DNA from: CAVSRC01 sp963730325
Lineage (GTDB): Bacteria > Pseudomonadota > Alphaproteobacteria > Rhizobiales > Kaistiaceae
Reading direction: 5' to 3'
NCBI GenBank assembly: GCA_963730325.1
Contig: CAVSRC010000006.1
Location: forward strand, 62,001-126,000
Length of the DNA stretch: 64,000 bases
Each line of letters starts with the position of its first letter. The first letter of the stretch is position 1. Under the pieces are notes generated by a model that worked only from the letters and a program-made list of their open reading frames with translations, was not told the origin of the DNA and did no database searches. The translations under genes and the position numbers were made by a program. Positions 1-7,777 of this stretch are shown here, one piece after another.

Positions 1-414
1 GGCGACCTCGCGCGCGGCACCGGCGGTATCGCCGGAGACGACGGTCTTCCAGCCGTGCCGGCGGATGATGTTGCGGCACTGGCCTAGCGCATGGATGTGG
101 CTGTGGACGGTCTTGATCGTCTTCAGCGTGGTGCCCCTCGGCGCCATCAGCTGGAAGCGGATGGGGAGAAAATGCTCGCCGATGATGTGCAGCCGGGAGC
201 TCGGCAGCAGGTGGTGGATATCGGCGACGCGGCCGGCGAGCGAATTCTCGATCGGGATCATGGCGAGGTCGGCGGTGCCCTTGTCGACCGCGGCGAAGCA
301 ATCCTCGAAGGTCGGACAGGGAATTGCCTTGGCCTTCGGGTAGACCTCGTGGCAGGCGACCTCGGAATTGGCGCCGGGCTCGCCCTGGAAAACGATCGTC
401 TTTGGTTTCGGCAT
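1..414 (-). CDS. pheA: Prephenate dehydratase, N-terminal part (cut by window edge)
   Basis: The ATG at 414 reads leftward off the window, giving 138 residues. The protein opens MPKPKTIVFQGEPGANSEVA and continues with an IPIENSLAGRV segment, both typical of the periplasmic-binding-protein-like catalytic domain of prephenate dehydratase. This enzyme makes phenylpyruvate in phenylalanine biosynthesis in the cytoplasm. The C-terminal ACT regulatory domain would lie outside the window. In many Rhizobiales pheA follows kdsB directly; here about 3.4 kb separates them. The identification rests on recognising the family, and the missing end cannot be judged. Confidence 0.9.
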   Translation of the reverse strand, partial: MPKPKTIVFQGEPGANSEVACHEVYPKAKAIPCPTFEDCFAAVDKGTADLAMIPIENSLAGRVADIHHLLPSSRLHIIGEHFLPIRFQLMAPRGTTLKTIKTVHSHIHALGQCRNIIRRHGWKTVVSGDTAGAAREVA

Positions 415-515
415 GACACGCACCCCTTTTCGCGCCGTGGCTTAGCGCAGCAGGCGAGAAACGGGAAGCTTTGTCTGCCGTGTCCCGCTGGCGCTCGACG
501 TGGCCCGTGGAACGG

Positions 516-2585
516 TCAGGTCGCGCCCGGGGCGAGCGGAACAGCCAACAGGAAACTCGTGCCGCTCTTGCGTTCGGGCACGATTGTCAAGGAAAGGCCG
601 CGATCGCGCGCAAGCGAACAGGCGATCGACAGGCCGAGGCCGTGCCCCTGGGGAGCGGAGGCATCCGCAGCAAGCCGCACCGCGCGCCCGCTCGCCCTGG
701 CGAAGTCTGCGGCCGTCATGCCCGGCCCGGTATCGTGCACCTCGATACGCAGCGATCGCCCGTCCCGCCGGCAGCCGAGCAGGACGCGGCCTTGCCGTGT
801 ATATTTGATCGCATTGGCGACCAGATTGGTGACAATGCGCATCAGGACGAGCGGTTCGACGGCCGCCTGAGCCGAGGTTCCGACATAGCGGAGCTCGAGC
901 GCCTTCTCGGCTGCATCCGGCAGGAACATCTCGTGGATGCCCTTGAGCACATCGCCGACGGCGAGTTTCTCCGTTCCCTCGTCCGCCCCGGTTGCCGGCG
1001 GCACCGGTTCCATGGCGATTGCACGATCCAGATGCCCGGTCAGAAGCTTCTCGAGATAGTCGAATGTGCCCTCTATGCGCTTGCGGCGCGCCGAGTCGGT
1101 GCCGTGGTCCGCCACCAGTCCCCTCAGGTCCAGTCGCAGCGCGTGCAGCGGCTGGTTCAGGTCGTGGATGGCGTCGGTGATCCGCCGCCCCTTCATGTCG
1201 GCCAGTCGACAGACAAGCGCGTATTGCTCTTCCAGATCCTGCAGCCTCTGGCTGAGTTCCAGACTGCGCATGGTGGTGTCGAGATTTTCCTTCAGCGCTT
1301 GATGGCGGGCCTGCCGCAGTTGGTTGAAATGGTCCCAGATCGCCAGTCCCATCAGCGCCGCATCCAGCACCATCACGATGCGCATGGAATCGAACTGCAC
1401 CTCCTCCGATATCTCGATCCCCAGCCAGTGGCGGGCCGTCATGATCGCACTTGAGATGACGGCCCCGGTCCAGGCGATCACGTAGAAACGCACCTGCTTG
1501 AAGCGGGTCCGCGCGGCAACAAGGCCCGCCATGACGAAGAGCAGGATCGCCGCGAAGGCGACCAGCACGAGTATCTTCTTGATCTGCTGGTCTTGCTGGT
1601 CGTCGAGCAAAGCGGAGGCGAGCAGCATGCCGAGCGTGACCAGGACGACCGCGCCCAGCGACTTGTCGAGTAGCGGGTGGTAGCGGCGCGTCTGCAGGAA
1701 GAGCATCGCATAGACGGCGCCGCACAGGATGATGCCGGAACCGAGCAGGATGGTTGCGTTGCTGTTGAAATGGGGCGCGTCCGGCCACAGGAATTTGAAT
1801 GCGCTGCCGTCCGCGTGCATGATGAAGAGAAGCGCGCTGCCCGAATAGCCGGCATAGGCGAGGAACACCGGTCGCCGCACAATCGCAAAGGCGAAGAGCG
1901 CGATGAGGATGAGGATCAGCATCATCCCGTAGTAGACGAAGTTCTTCGCCGTCGCGCGCGCGCTGATCGCCTCGAAACTCTCCAGCAACTCGATGGAAAA
2001 GGCGAGCGCGGAGGATCCGCCGGACCAGTAGCGGACATAGACAGTCTTGTGGGCACCGGCAGGCAGGATCATGGGCACGGCAAGCTGTGGATAGGACAGC
2101 GGACGCGCGGAGAAGGGCGAGTCGGCGTCCTGGTTCGCAAGCGTTTCGAACGAACCGTCGTCACCGACCAGATAGACGGTGAAGAGCTGCAGGAAATTCT
2201 CGCGAAACAGGAGCCGCCAGCGTTCCAGCGACGGGCTGTGGTTGGTCAGCGAGAAGCGCAGCCAGATGACCGACCCGGTATAGCCGAAATCGGCGCTGCG
2301 ACCCTGAACGGGCTGAAAGCGCGCCGACACGTCCGGCCGGGTCACGTCTTCGATCCCGAGTTTCCGGCCCGGATCGAGAAGATAGTCGACATGCCCCTGC
2401 ATGCCGCCGACGCCAACCGGACCGCGAAGGTCGATGCCCGGACTTGCACTCGCCGTGATTGTATGAAGGATGACGACGAGACAAGCCGCAACCAGGATTA
2501 GGTGCCGCTGCCGCGGGATCCGTGCGAACGCAGCCAGGACACGGATGGCTCCATGCCGATCACAGCGGTTATCGCCGACGACCAC
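516..2585 (-). CDS. 7TM-DISM sensor histidine kinase
   Basis: Membrane sensor kinase of about 689 residues. An N-terminal hydrophobic export signal is followed by an extracellular 7TMR-DISM extracellular-type beta domain (around residues 60-190), a run of seven hydrophobic helices, a coiled-coil linker and a kinase core. The presumed phospho-accepting His is residue 474 in AIHDLNQPLHAL; the N-box is NLVANAIKYT and the G-boxes are HDTGPGM and GHGLGLSIA. DISM sensors usually bind small carboxylates or carbohydrates; the ligand here is unknown. The start is uncertain: the only ordinary in-frame start before the signal peptide is GTG at 2585, which overlaps the divergent regulator by about 30 bases. 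An ATG at 2402 would remove the signal. The partner is very likely the adjacent LuxR-type regulator. Confidence 0.8.
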   Translation of the reverse strand: MVVGDNRCDRHGAIRVLAAFARIPRQRHLILVAACLVVILHTITASASPGIDLRGPVGVGGMQGHVDYLLDPGRKLGIEDVTRPDVSARFQPVQGRSADFGYTGSVIWLRFSLTNHSPSLERWRLLFRENFLQLFTVYLVGDDGSFETLANQDADSPFSARPLSYPQLAVPMILPAGAHKTVYVRYWSGGSSALAFSIELLESFEAISARATAKNFVYYGMMLILILIALFAFAIVRRPVFLAYAGYSGSALLFIMHADGSAFKFLWPDAPHFNSNATILLGSGIILCGAVYAMLFLQTRRYHPLLDKSLGAVVLVTLGMLLASALLDDQQDQQIKKILVLVAFAAILLFVMAGLVAARTRFKQVRFYVIAWTGAVISSAIMTARHWLGIEISEEVQFDSMRIVMVLDAALMGLAIWDHFNQLRQARHQALKENLDTTMRSLELSQRLQDLEEQYALVCRLADMKGRRITDAIHDLNQPLHALRLDLRGLVADHGTDSARRKRIEGTFDYLEKLLTGHLDRAIAMEPVPPATGADEGTEKLAVGDVLKGIHEMFLPDAAEKALELRYVGTSAQAAVEPLVLMRIVTNLVANAIKYTRQGRVLLGCRRDGRSLRIEVHDTGPGMTAADFARASGRAVRLAADASAPQGHGLGLSIACSLARDRGLSLTIVPERKSGTSFLLAVPLAPGAT

Positions 2586-3170
2586 GCTTTCATCGTTGCC
2601 GGCATCTCGGCGGCGCTCGCCGAAACCTTCGGCTTCGATATCGTGGGTACGGCCCGCGACGGCATCGAGGCGATCGTGCTGATCAAGAAGCACCGCCCCG
2701 ACTGCGCGATTCTCGACCTCTCCATGCCGGGCGCCAACGGCCTCGAAGTCTTCGTCGAGGCAAGGCGCTGGTCGCCACAGACCCGCGTGGCGATCGTCAC
2801 CGGCAATCCGTCCGCCGCGATGTTCGCGCAGCTCGTCGGAGCCGGCGTCGACGGCATCTTCCTGAAGAGCGCCCCCGCCGAGGAAATCTGCGCCGGTCTC
2901 GGCGCAGTCGCGCGCGGCGTCAGGGTCATTCCGCCTGAAATCGGCACCGCCGGCCACCCTGGCAGCGAGAATGCGGAACTGACCGCCCGAGAAATCGAGG
3001 TCCTGCATGGCATCGCCCGCGGCATGTCCAACGCGCAGATGGCCGAATCGCTTGGCGTCAGCCCCAAGACCGTCGACAGCCACCGCACGACACTGATGCG
3101 AAAGATGGACGTCCATTCCACCGCCACGCTTCTGGTTCGTGCAATCCGCGACGGCCTGATCGACGTATGA
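2553..3170 (+). CDS. LuxR/NarL-family response regulator
   Basis: Cytoplasmic two-component regulator of 205 residues. The receiver domain has the acidic pair D9-D10, the phospho-acceptor D55 in AILDLSMPG and the conserved K105 in FLKSAP. A C-terminal LuxR-type HTH starts at LTAREIEVL and includes SPKTVDSHRTTLMRKM. The ATG at 2553 is preferred because the receiver domain begins at once; an upstream GTG at 2502 would add residues unlike the family. The gene is divergent from the 7TM-DISM kinase and the two starts overlap, so they probably share a control region and work as a pair. The next gene on the same strand encodes a small secreted protein and is a candidate target. Confidence 0.88.
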   Translation: MPITAVIADDHAFIVAGISAALAETFGFDIVGTARDGIEAIVLIKKHRPDCAILDLSMPGANGLEVFVEARRWSPQTRVAIVTGNPSAAMFAQLVGAGVDGIFLKSAPAEEICAGLGAVARGVRVIPPEIGTAGHPGSENAELTAREIEVLHGIARGMSNAQMAESLGVSPKTVDSHRTTLMRKMDVHSTATLLVRAIRDGLIDV

Positions 3171-3317
3171 CAGAGCGGTCGGGCGACAGCCGCTATTAAT
3201 CACCACTGCGGTGGCGAATGTAAATTCAGGTGATCACCCGATATCGAAGCCACCTTCGCTTGGGCATCGTCCTCCGCGCTGAATGCGGGGGCGAAAACCG
3301 ATCGGAGGTATTTGGTA
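3171..3317 (+). promoter_or_regulatory. Leader with perfect palindrome, candidate operator
   Basis: This gap between the response regulator and the small secreted-protein gene holds the perfect 10-base palindrome GGTGATCACC at 3229-3238 and a short hairpin CCAC-TGCG-GTGG at about 3203-3214. A good ribosome site GGAGG sits at 3304-3308, nine bases before the ATG. NarL/LuxR-type regulators bind inverted repeats, so the palindrome could be the regulator's site; that is inference. Confidence 0.35.
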
Positions 3318-3737
3318 ATGAAGAAATTGCTCGCAGTGTTGGCCATCTGTGTCTTTGCGACGCCCGCGCTTGCAGCGCAGCATTGGGGGAGCTTCAAGGA
3401 CAACGGATGCGTCTCCGGCAAGGGCCGGAAGTTCCACGTCTACTCGTCGGTCCTGTGGGGCATTCCCTGGGGCGCAAGCTGGGAAGTTGCCTGCTCGAAA
3501 ATGCCGGCCAGGGTTCACGGCCAGAATTTCTCGCACCCCACGGCCTGCGTGAAGGCGAGCGTCGTCGATGCGATCGGCATAGCTGGCACCGTGCTCGGGG
3601 TGGCGGGCATTGTCTATCCGCCCGCGGGCGTCGTCGGCACCGTCGTCGGCGCATCCGCGATCGCGATGGACAAGGGCGGCGTCGGCGCCCTGAACATGTG
3701 GGGCGTCTTCTACGTTCAGGATCCCAGCTGCCGATAG
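3318..3737 (+). CDS. Small secreted glycine-zipper-like protein, unknown function
   Basis: A protein of 139 residues with a clear Sec signal (KKLLAVLAICVFATPALAA, cleavage near AALAA-Q). The mature part has four cysteines (NGCVSG, VACSK, TACVK, DPSC) that could form two disulfides. It also has a Gly/Ala/Val-rich hydrophobic stretch of about 35 residues with repeated small-xxx-small spacing, like a glycine zipper that inserts in or packs on a membrane. The ATG at 3318 has a GGAGG nine bases upstream. I do not recognise the family. Its position just downstream of the response regulator suggests it belongs to that signalling module. A hairpin follows the stop at 3741-3754. Confidence 0.6.
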   Translation: MKKLLAVLAICVFATPALAAQHWGSFKDNGCVSGKGRKFHVYSSVLWGIPWGASWEVACSKMPARVHGQNFSHPTACVKASVVDAIGIAGTVLGVAGIVYPPAGVVGTVVGASAIAMDKGGVGALNMWGVFYVQDPSCR

Positions 3738-3740
3738 AGT

Positions 3741-3754
3741 CCGGCGAACGCCGG
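3741..3754 (+). terminator. Short GC hairpin after secreted-protein gene
   Basis: CCGGCGAACGCCGG forms a perfect six-pair stem with a two-base loop a few bases after the stop at 3737. There is no U-run, so it is only a weak terminator candidate between convergent genes. Confidence 0.25.
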
Positions 3755-3818
3755 CGGGTATGGCCCCCGGAGCGGCGATACCGCTTTTCGAAGGCGAGAT
3801 GCCGCGCCCGGGGGAACC

Positions 3819-4562
3819 CTACGGCTTCAGCAGCTCCCGCGCCCGCTCGAGGTCGGCTTGCGTGTCGACGCCGAGCGGCACGGTGTCGACGATGGCGACA
3901 TCGATGCGCATGCCGTTTTCAAGCGCGCGGAGCTGCTCGAGCCGTTCGCGCGTCTCCAGCGGCGTCGGCGTGAGCGTGACGTAATGCTCCAGCGCCGAGC
4001 GGCGATAGGCGTAAAGACCGATATGGTGATAGAGCGGCCCCGGGCCGGAGGGCGCGGTGGCGCGGGTGAAATAGAGCGCGCGCAGGATGCCGGCATCCTC
4101 CTCGCCAAGCGTCAGCGGGCTGCCGACCACCTTGACCACGTTGGGGTCGGTCTTCTCCTCCTCGCGGGCGATGACGGCGCAGATGGTGCCGATATCGACC
4201 TCCGGCAAAGCGAGCGGCGCCAGCGCCGCCTGGACGGTCGCCGGCGAAACGGTCGGCAGGTCGCCCTGCAGGTTGACGACGATCTCCTCGTCGGCGCCGA
4301 TCAGCCCCAGCGCCTCGTGGATGCGCGAGGTGCCGTTGACATGGTCGGCGCGGGTCATCACCGCCTCGCCGCCGGCAAGCTCGATGACGCTGGCGATGGC
4401 GAGATCGTCGGTGGCGACCACCACCCGGCCGAGGCCGGCCTCGACCGCCCGGCGCCAGACATGGACAATCATCGGGTGGCCGTTGATGTCGGCCAGCGGC
4501 TTGCCCGGCAGGCGGGTGGAGGCCATGCGGGCGGGGATGAGGACGATGGCGCGCTCGGTCAC
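3819..4562 (-). CDS. kdsB: 3-deoxy-manno-octulosonate cytidylyltransferase (CMP-Kdo synthetase)
   Basis: Activates Kdo with CTP for lipid A-core assembly in the cytoplasm. The 247-residue length is normal for the family. The nucleotide-binding start is PARMASTRLPGKPLADINGH, and VNLQGDLP carries the metal-binding acidic residue; HIGLYAYRR and a C-terminal GVDTQADLERAR are also family-typical. The start is GTG at 4562. It is divergent from the cytochrome c gene and shares a 232-base gap with it. In relatives kdsB usually leads directly into pheA; here a sensor/regulator/secreted-protein module intervenes. Confidence 0.95.
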   Translation of the reverse strand: MTERAIVLIPARMASTRLPGKPLADINGHPMIVHVWRRAVEAGLGRVVVATDDLAIASVIELAGGEAVMTRADHVNGTSRIHEALGLIGADEEIVVNLQGDLPTVSPATVQAALAPLALPEVDIGTICAVIAREEEKTDPNVVKVVGSPLTLGEEDAGILRALYFTRATAPSGPGPLYHHIGLYAYRRSALEHYVTLTPTPLETRERLEQLRALENGMRIDVAIVDTVPLGVDTQADLERARELLKP

Positions 4563-4794
4563 GGGCGGATTCTTGGGCTAGACTGCGGAAACGGACAAGT
4601 TCGAGGACGACAATAAGTCTCAATCCCGCCGGCTTATACGTGTTGCCTCAAGCGGCGGAAAGCTTGTAGTTTCCGCGCCTGCGGGCGGCTGGAACGATTC
4701 CAGACGTTCTCACCTTTGGGGGGTGTTCGCATGTTTCCGGCCGCCAGAGCCCGCGGCCGAGCTTCCGGGGAACATGCTGCGGAGCGGGTTGACG
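4563..4794. promoter_or_regulatory. Divergent kdsB / cytochrome c promoter region
   Basis: A 232-base gap between divergent starts. It contains the perfect inverted repeat GCGGAAA (4655-4661) / TTTCCGC (4670-4676) with an eight-base spacer. A GGAG at 4781-4784 serves the cytochrome ATG at 4795. No clear -35/-10 pair can be assigned by eye. Confidence 0.35.
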
Positions 4795-5556
4795 ATGGAC
4801 TCTTTCGAACTCAACAAGATCGCCGGCGCGGTTTTGGCCACCGGACTCGGCGTCATGGCCGTGAGCATCGTTTCTGAGGCCATCTACACGCCGGCAGCGC
4901 CCGAGAAACCCGGCTATGTGATCGCCACCGGCGAAACCGGCGGAGCGGGCGGCGCCAGCGGCGGGACCGGCGACGCGACCGTGGCCCCGATCGCGGAGCG
5001 CCTGGCGACGGCCGACGCGAAGAAGGGCGAGCAAGTCGCCAAGAAGTGCCTGGCCTGCCACACGCTGGGGAAGGGCCAGCCGAACAAGGTCGGCCCCAAC
5101 CTCTATGGCGTGGTCGGCTCGCCGATCATCCATCCCAGCAACGGCTTCAACTATTCCACGGCCTTCCAGGACAAGGGCAAGGCAGGATTCACCTGGACTT
5201 ATGAGAACCTCGACACCTTCCTGACCAACCCGCGCGGCGATATTCCGGGGACGGCGATGTCCTTCGCCGGCCTGAAGAAGCCGGACGAGCGCGCCGACGT
5301 CATCGCCTATCTGAGGACGCTGTCCGACAATCCGGTGCCGCTGCCGGCAGCCGGCGGCGACAAGGCCGCCCAGGCGCCGGCCGCCGCGGGCGATGCGGCC
5401 GCTCCCGCAAGCGGCGGTGGCACGGCACCAGCTCCGGCGGCACCAGCTTCGGCGGCGCCTGCTCCGGCGGCACCAGCTCCGGCGGCGCCTGCTCCGGCGG
5501 CTCCTGCTCCGGCGGCCCCTGCCAACGGCACGGCCCCGGCGGGCGGCGCCCAATAG
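4795..5556 (+). CDS. cycM: Membrane-anchored c-type cytochrome with Ala/Pro-rich tail
   Basis: A class I cytochrome c of 253 residues. An N-terminal uncleaved-anchor-like helix (residues about 8-25) and a Gly-rich linker lead into the haem domain, with C85-x2-C88-H89 (CLACH) and the probable distal ligand M155 in GTAMSFAGL. It would sit on the periplasmic face and carry electrons toward a terminal oxidase, as CycM does. The ATG at 4795 is chosen over one at 4723 because it begins the membrane anchor and has an upstream GGAG. The last 80 or so residues are an unusual low-complexity Ala/Pro tail encoded by a 15-base tandem repeat. Confidence 0.9.
   Translation: MDSFELNKIAGAVLATGLGVMAVSIVSEAIYTPAAPEKPGYVIATGETGGAGGASGGTGDATVAPIAERLATADAKKGEQVAKKCLACHTLGKGQPNKVGPNLYGVVGSPIIHPSNGFNYSTAFQDKGKAGFTWTYENLDTFLTNPRGDIPGTAMSFAGLKKPDERADVIAYLRTLSDNPVPLPAAGGDKAAQAPAAAGDAAAPASGGGTAPAPAAPASAAPAPAAPAPAAPAPAAPAPAAPANGTAPAGGAQ
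5425..5532 (+). repeat. Tandem repeat coding for Ala/Pro tail of the cytochrome
   Basis: Repeats of a roughly 15-base unit close to GCTCCGGCGGCACCA, with silent or conservative variants, encode AAPAP-type blocks at the cytochrome C-terminus. All copies stay in frame. Such repeats change copy number easily, and the tail may act as a flexible cell-wall or periplasmic spacer. Confidence 0.75.
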
Positions 5557-5710
5557 CCCGGCGGCGGCGCCGACCTGGCGGCGGCGGAGCGCCGGATCGG
5601 GCGCGCAGCGGTTAAATTTCGGTCATAAATCGGCCCGCGGGCTGGTGTTTGTGTTGCCGACCGTCCTTAATGCAGACCGTGAGGGCCGGGCCACGGAGAG
5701 CCACAGCCGC

Positions 5711-7777
5711 ATGAAAAGGATTCCGACGACCATTGCGGCGCTCGCCGCCCTCGTGGCGGCCAGCGCGGTCGCCGCGTCCGCCCAAGATGCCCAGGGTCCC
5801 GACGGGCTGCCGCCGCCGGGCGAATGGCACCACGCCGTCAGCCTGATCGGCGCGCCGGGCTATCCGGCGGATTTCAAGCACTTCAACTACGTCAATCCGG
5901 ACGCGCCCAAGGGCGGGACGCTGCGCCTGTCGGCGCCCAGCCAGACATTCGACACGCTGAACCCGATCATCGACAAGGGGGTCGCCGCCGCCGGGCTGGG
6001 ACTGATCTACCAGTCGCTCACCATCCGCGCGATCGACGAAGCGGACATTGCCGCCGAATACGGCGATGTCGCCGAGGCGCTGCGCTATCCGGCCGACTAT
6101 TCCTACGTCACCTACCGCATCAACCCGGCGGCCCGCTGGAACGACGGAACGCCGATCACGGCCGATGACGTGGTGTGGTCGTTCAACAAGACGGTGGAGC
6201 TGAACCAGAGCCAGCGCTACTACTACCAGCACGTCACCAAGGCCGAGGTGACGGCGCCCGGAGAGGTGACCTTCGTCTTCGACGAGAAGGGCAACCGCGA
6301 GCTGCCCGAGATCGTCGGCGAGATATCGATCCTGCCCAGGCACTGGTGGGAAGGCACCGACGCCCAGGGCAACAAGCGCGACATCTCCAAGGGCACGCTG
6401 GAGCCGACGCTGGGTTCCGGCCCCTACCGCATCGCCGACGTCCAGGCCGGGCGCTCGATCACCTATGAGCGGGTGCCGGACTTCTGGGGCAAGGACCTCA
6501 ACGTCAACGTCGGCAGCAACAACTTCGACAAGGTCAGCTTCGAGTATTACCGCGACCTCGACGTCGAGTTCGAGGCGTTCAAGGCCGACGATTTCGACTA
6601 CTGGTGGGAGAACGCGGCCAAGCGCTGGGCGACCGCCTACGATTTCCCGGCCCTCACCGAGGGCAAGGTGATCAAGCAGGAAGTCAAGCTCGACCAGGTG
6701 TCGGGCGTCATGGTCGGCTTCGTGCCCAACCTCAGGCGGCCGTTCTTCCAGGACCGGCGGGTGCGCCAGGCGCTCAACTACGCCTTCGACTTCGAGACGC
6801 TGAACAAGACGATCTTCTTCAGCCAGTACGAACGGATCAATTCGTTCTTCTTCGGCCTGCCGCTGGCGGCAAGCGGCCTGCCGGAAGGCAAGGAGCTGGA
6901 TATCCTCAACTCGGTGAAGGACCAGGTGCCGGCCGACGTCTTCACCACGGCCTACAAGAACCCCGTCGGCGGCGACCCGGAAAAGGTTCGCGCCAATCTC
7001 GGCATGGCGCTCAAGCTGCTCAATGAGGCGGGCTACGACCTCAAGCAGCCGGTGAGCGGCCTGCCGCCGATCCTGTTCGTCATCGCGGCGATCGTGCTGG
7101 CGGCGATCGGCTTCTTCGTCGGCGGCAGCCGGCGCATCGCCCTTGCGGCCGCCGGGCTGGTGATCGGCGCCGCCGCCTATGGCGGCTATGCGCTGTGGCT
7201 GAAGCCGCCGACGGTGGCCGAGACGACGCTGGTCAACAGCAAGACCGGCGAGCCGGTGACGATCGAGCTGCTGCTCAACGGCCCGACCATCGAGCGCGTC
7301 GCCCTGCCCTACAAGCAGGCGCTGGCGCGCCTCGGCATCACGCTCAACGTCCGCTCGGTCGATTCCAGCCAGTTCGTGACCCGCGTGCGCTCGCGCGATT
7401 TCGACATGGTCTATACCGGCTGGGGCCAGAGCAATTCGCCCGGCAACGAACAGCTGTCCTTCTGGGGCTCCAAGGCCGCCGACAGCGCAGCATCGCAAAA
7501 CTACGCCGGCATCAAGGACCCGGCGGTGGACGCGATCATCAACCACATCCTCTACGCCAAGGACCGCGAGGAACAGGTGGCGGCGGTGCATGCACTCGAC
7601 CGGGTGATGATGGCCGAGCAATACGTCATCCCGAGCTATACCGGCCTCACCGACCGCATTGCCTACTGGAACCGCTTCGGCCACCCCGATTTCAAGAAGC
7701 TGAAATTCGACCTCGGCATCCCGACCACATGGTGGTGGGACGCGGAGGCGGCGGCCAAGACGGGAGGCGCGCAGTGA
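5711..7777 (+). CDS. yejA1: ABC transporter substrate-binding protein, family 5 (YejA-like), with two-helix insertion
   Basis: Periplasmic peptide-binding protein of 688 residues, with a Sec signal cleaved near ASAQ. The SBP_bac_5 core is evident (PDAPKGGTLRL, WNDGTPITADDVVWSF, GSGPYRI, RRVRQALNYAFDFE, and a final TTWWWDAEAA typical of YejA). It heads an operon with a second binding protein (GTGA overlap), two permeases and a double ATPase, so it should feed oligopeptides or microcin C-like peptides. Oddly, residues about 447-507 (7049-7231) are a hydrophobic insertion with two potential membrane helices, placed between LLNEAGYDLKQ and NSKTGEPVTIELLL, segments that adjoin in ordinary homologues. 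The ATG at 5711 starts the signal peptide. Confidence 0.88.
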   Translation: MKRIPTTIAALAALVAASAVAASAQDAQGPDGLPPPGEWHHAVSLIGAPGYPADFKHFNYVNPDAPKGGTLRLSAPSQTFDTLNPIIDKGVAAAGLGLIYQSLTIRAIDEADIAAEYGDVAEALRYPADYSYVTYRINPAARWNDGTPITADDVVWSFNKTVELNQSQRYYYQHVTKAEVTAPGEVTFVFDEKGNRELPEIVGEISILPRHWWEGTDAQGNKRDISKGTLEPTLGSGPYRIADVQAGRSITYERVPDFWGKDLNVNVGSNNFDKVSFEYYRDLDVEFEAFKADDFDYWWENAAKRWATAYDFPALTEGKVIKQEVKLDQVSGVMVGFVPNLRRPFFQDRRVRQALNYAFDFETLNKTIFFSQYERINSFFFGLPLAASGLPEGKELDILNSVKDQVPADVFTTAYKNPVGGDPEKVRANLGMALKLLNEAGYDLKQPVSGLPPILFVIAAIVLAAIGFFVGGSRRIALAAAGLVIGAAAYGGYALWLKPPTVAETTLVNSKTGEPVTIELLLNGPTIERVALPYKQALARLGITLNVRSVDSSQFVTRVRSRDFDMVYTGWGQSNSPGNEQLSFWGSKAADSAASQNYAGIKDPAVDAIINHILYAKDREEQVAAVHALDRVMMAEQYVIPSYTGLTDRIAYWNRFGHPDFKKLKFDLGIPTTWWWDAEAAAKTGGAQ

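Noticed and set aside
2586..3206. Upstream extension of the kinase reading frame
   Set aside because: It runs antisense through the response regulator, whose motifs are unmistakable; high GC keeps the opposite frame open.
3394..3654. Minus-strand frame opposite the small secreted protein
   Set aside because: Arg-rich shadow without ribosome site; the plus strand has a signal peptide and a good ribosome site.
5393..5710. Upstream extension of the first yej binding protein
   Set aside because: It reads through the Ala/Pro repeat of the cytochrome in another frame; the true start is at the signal peptide.
5612..7684. 690-codon open frame on the minus strand
   Set aside because: Antisense shadow of yejA1 with no motifs, unnatural His/Arg/Asp-rich composition.
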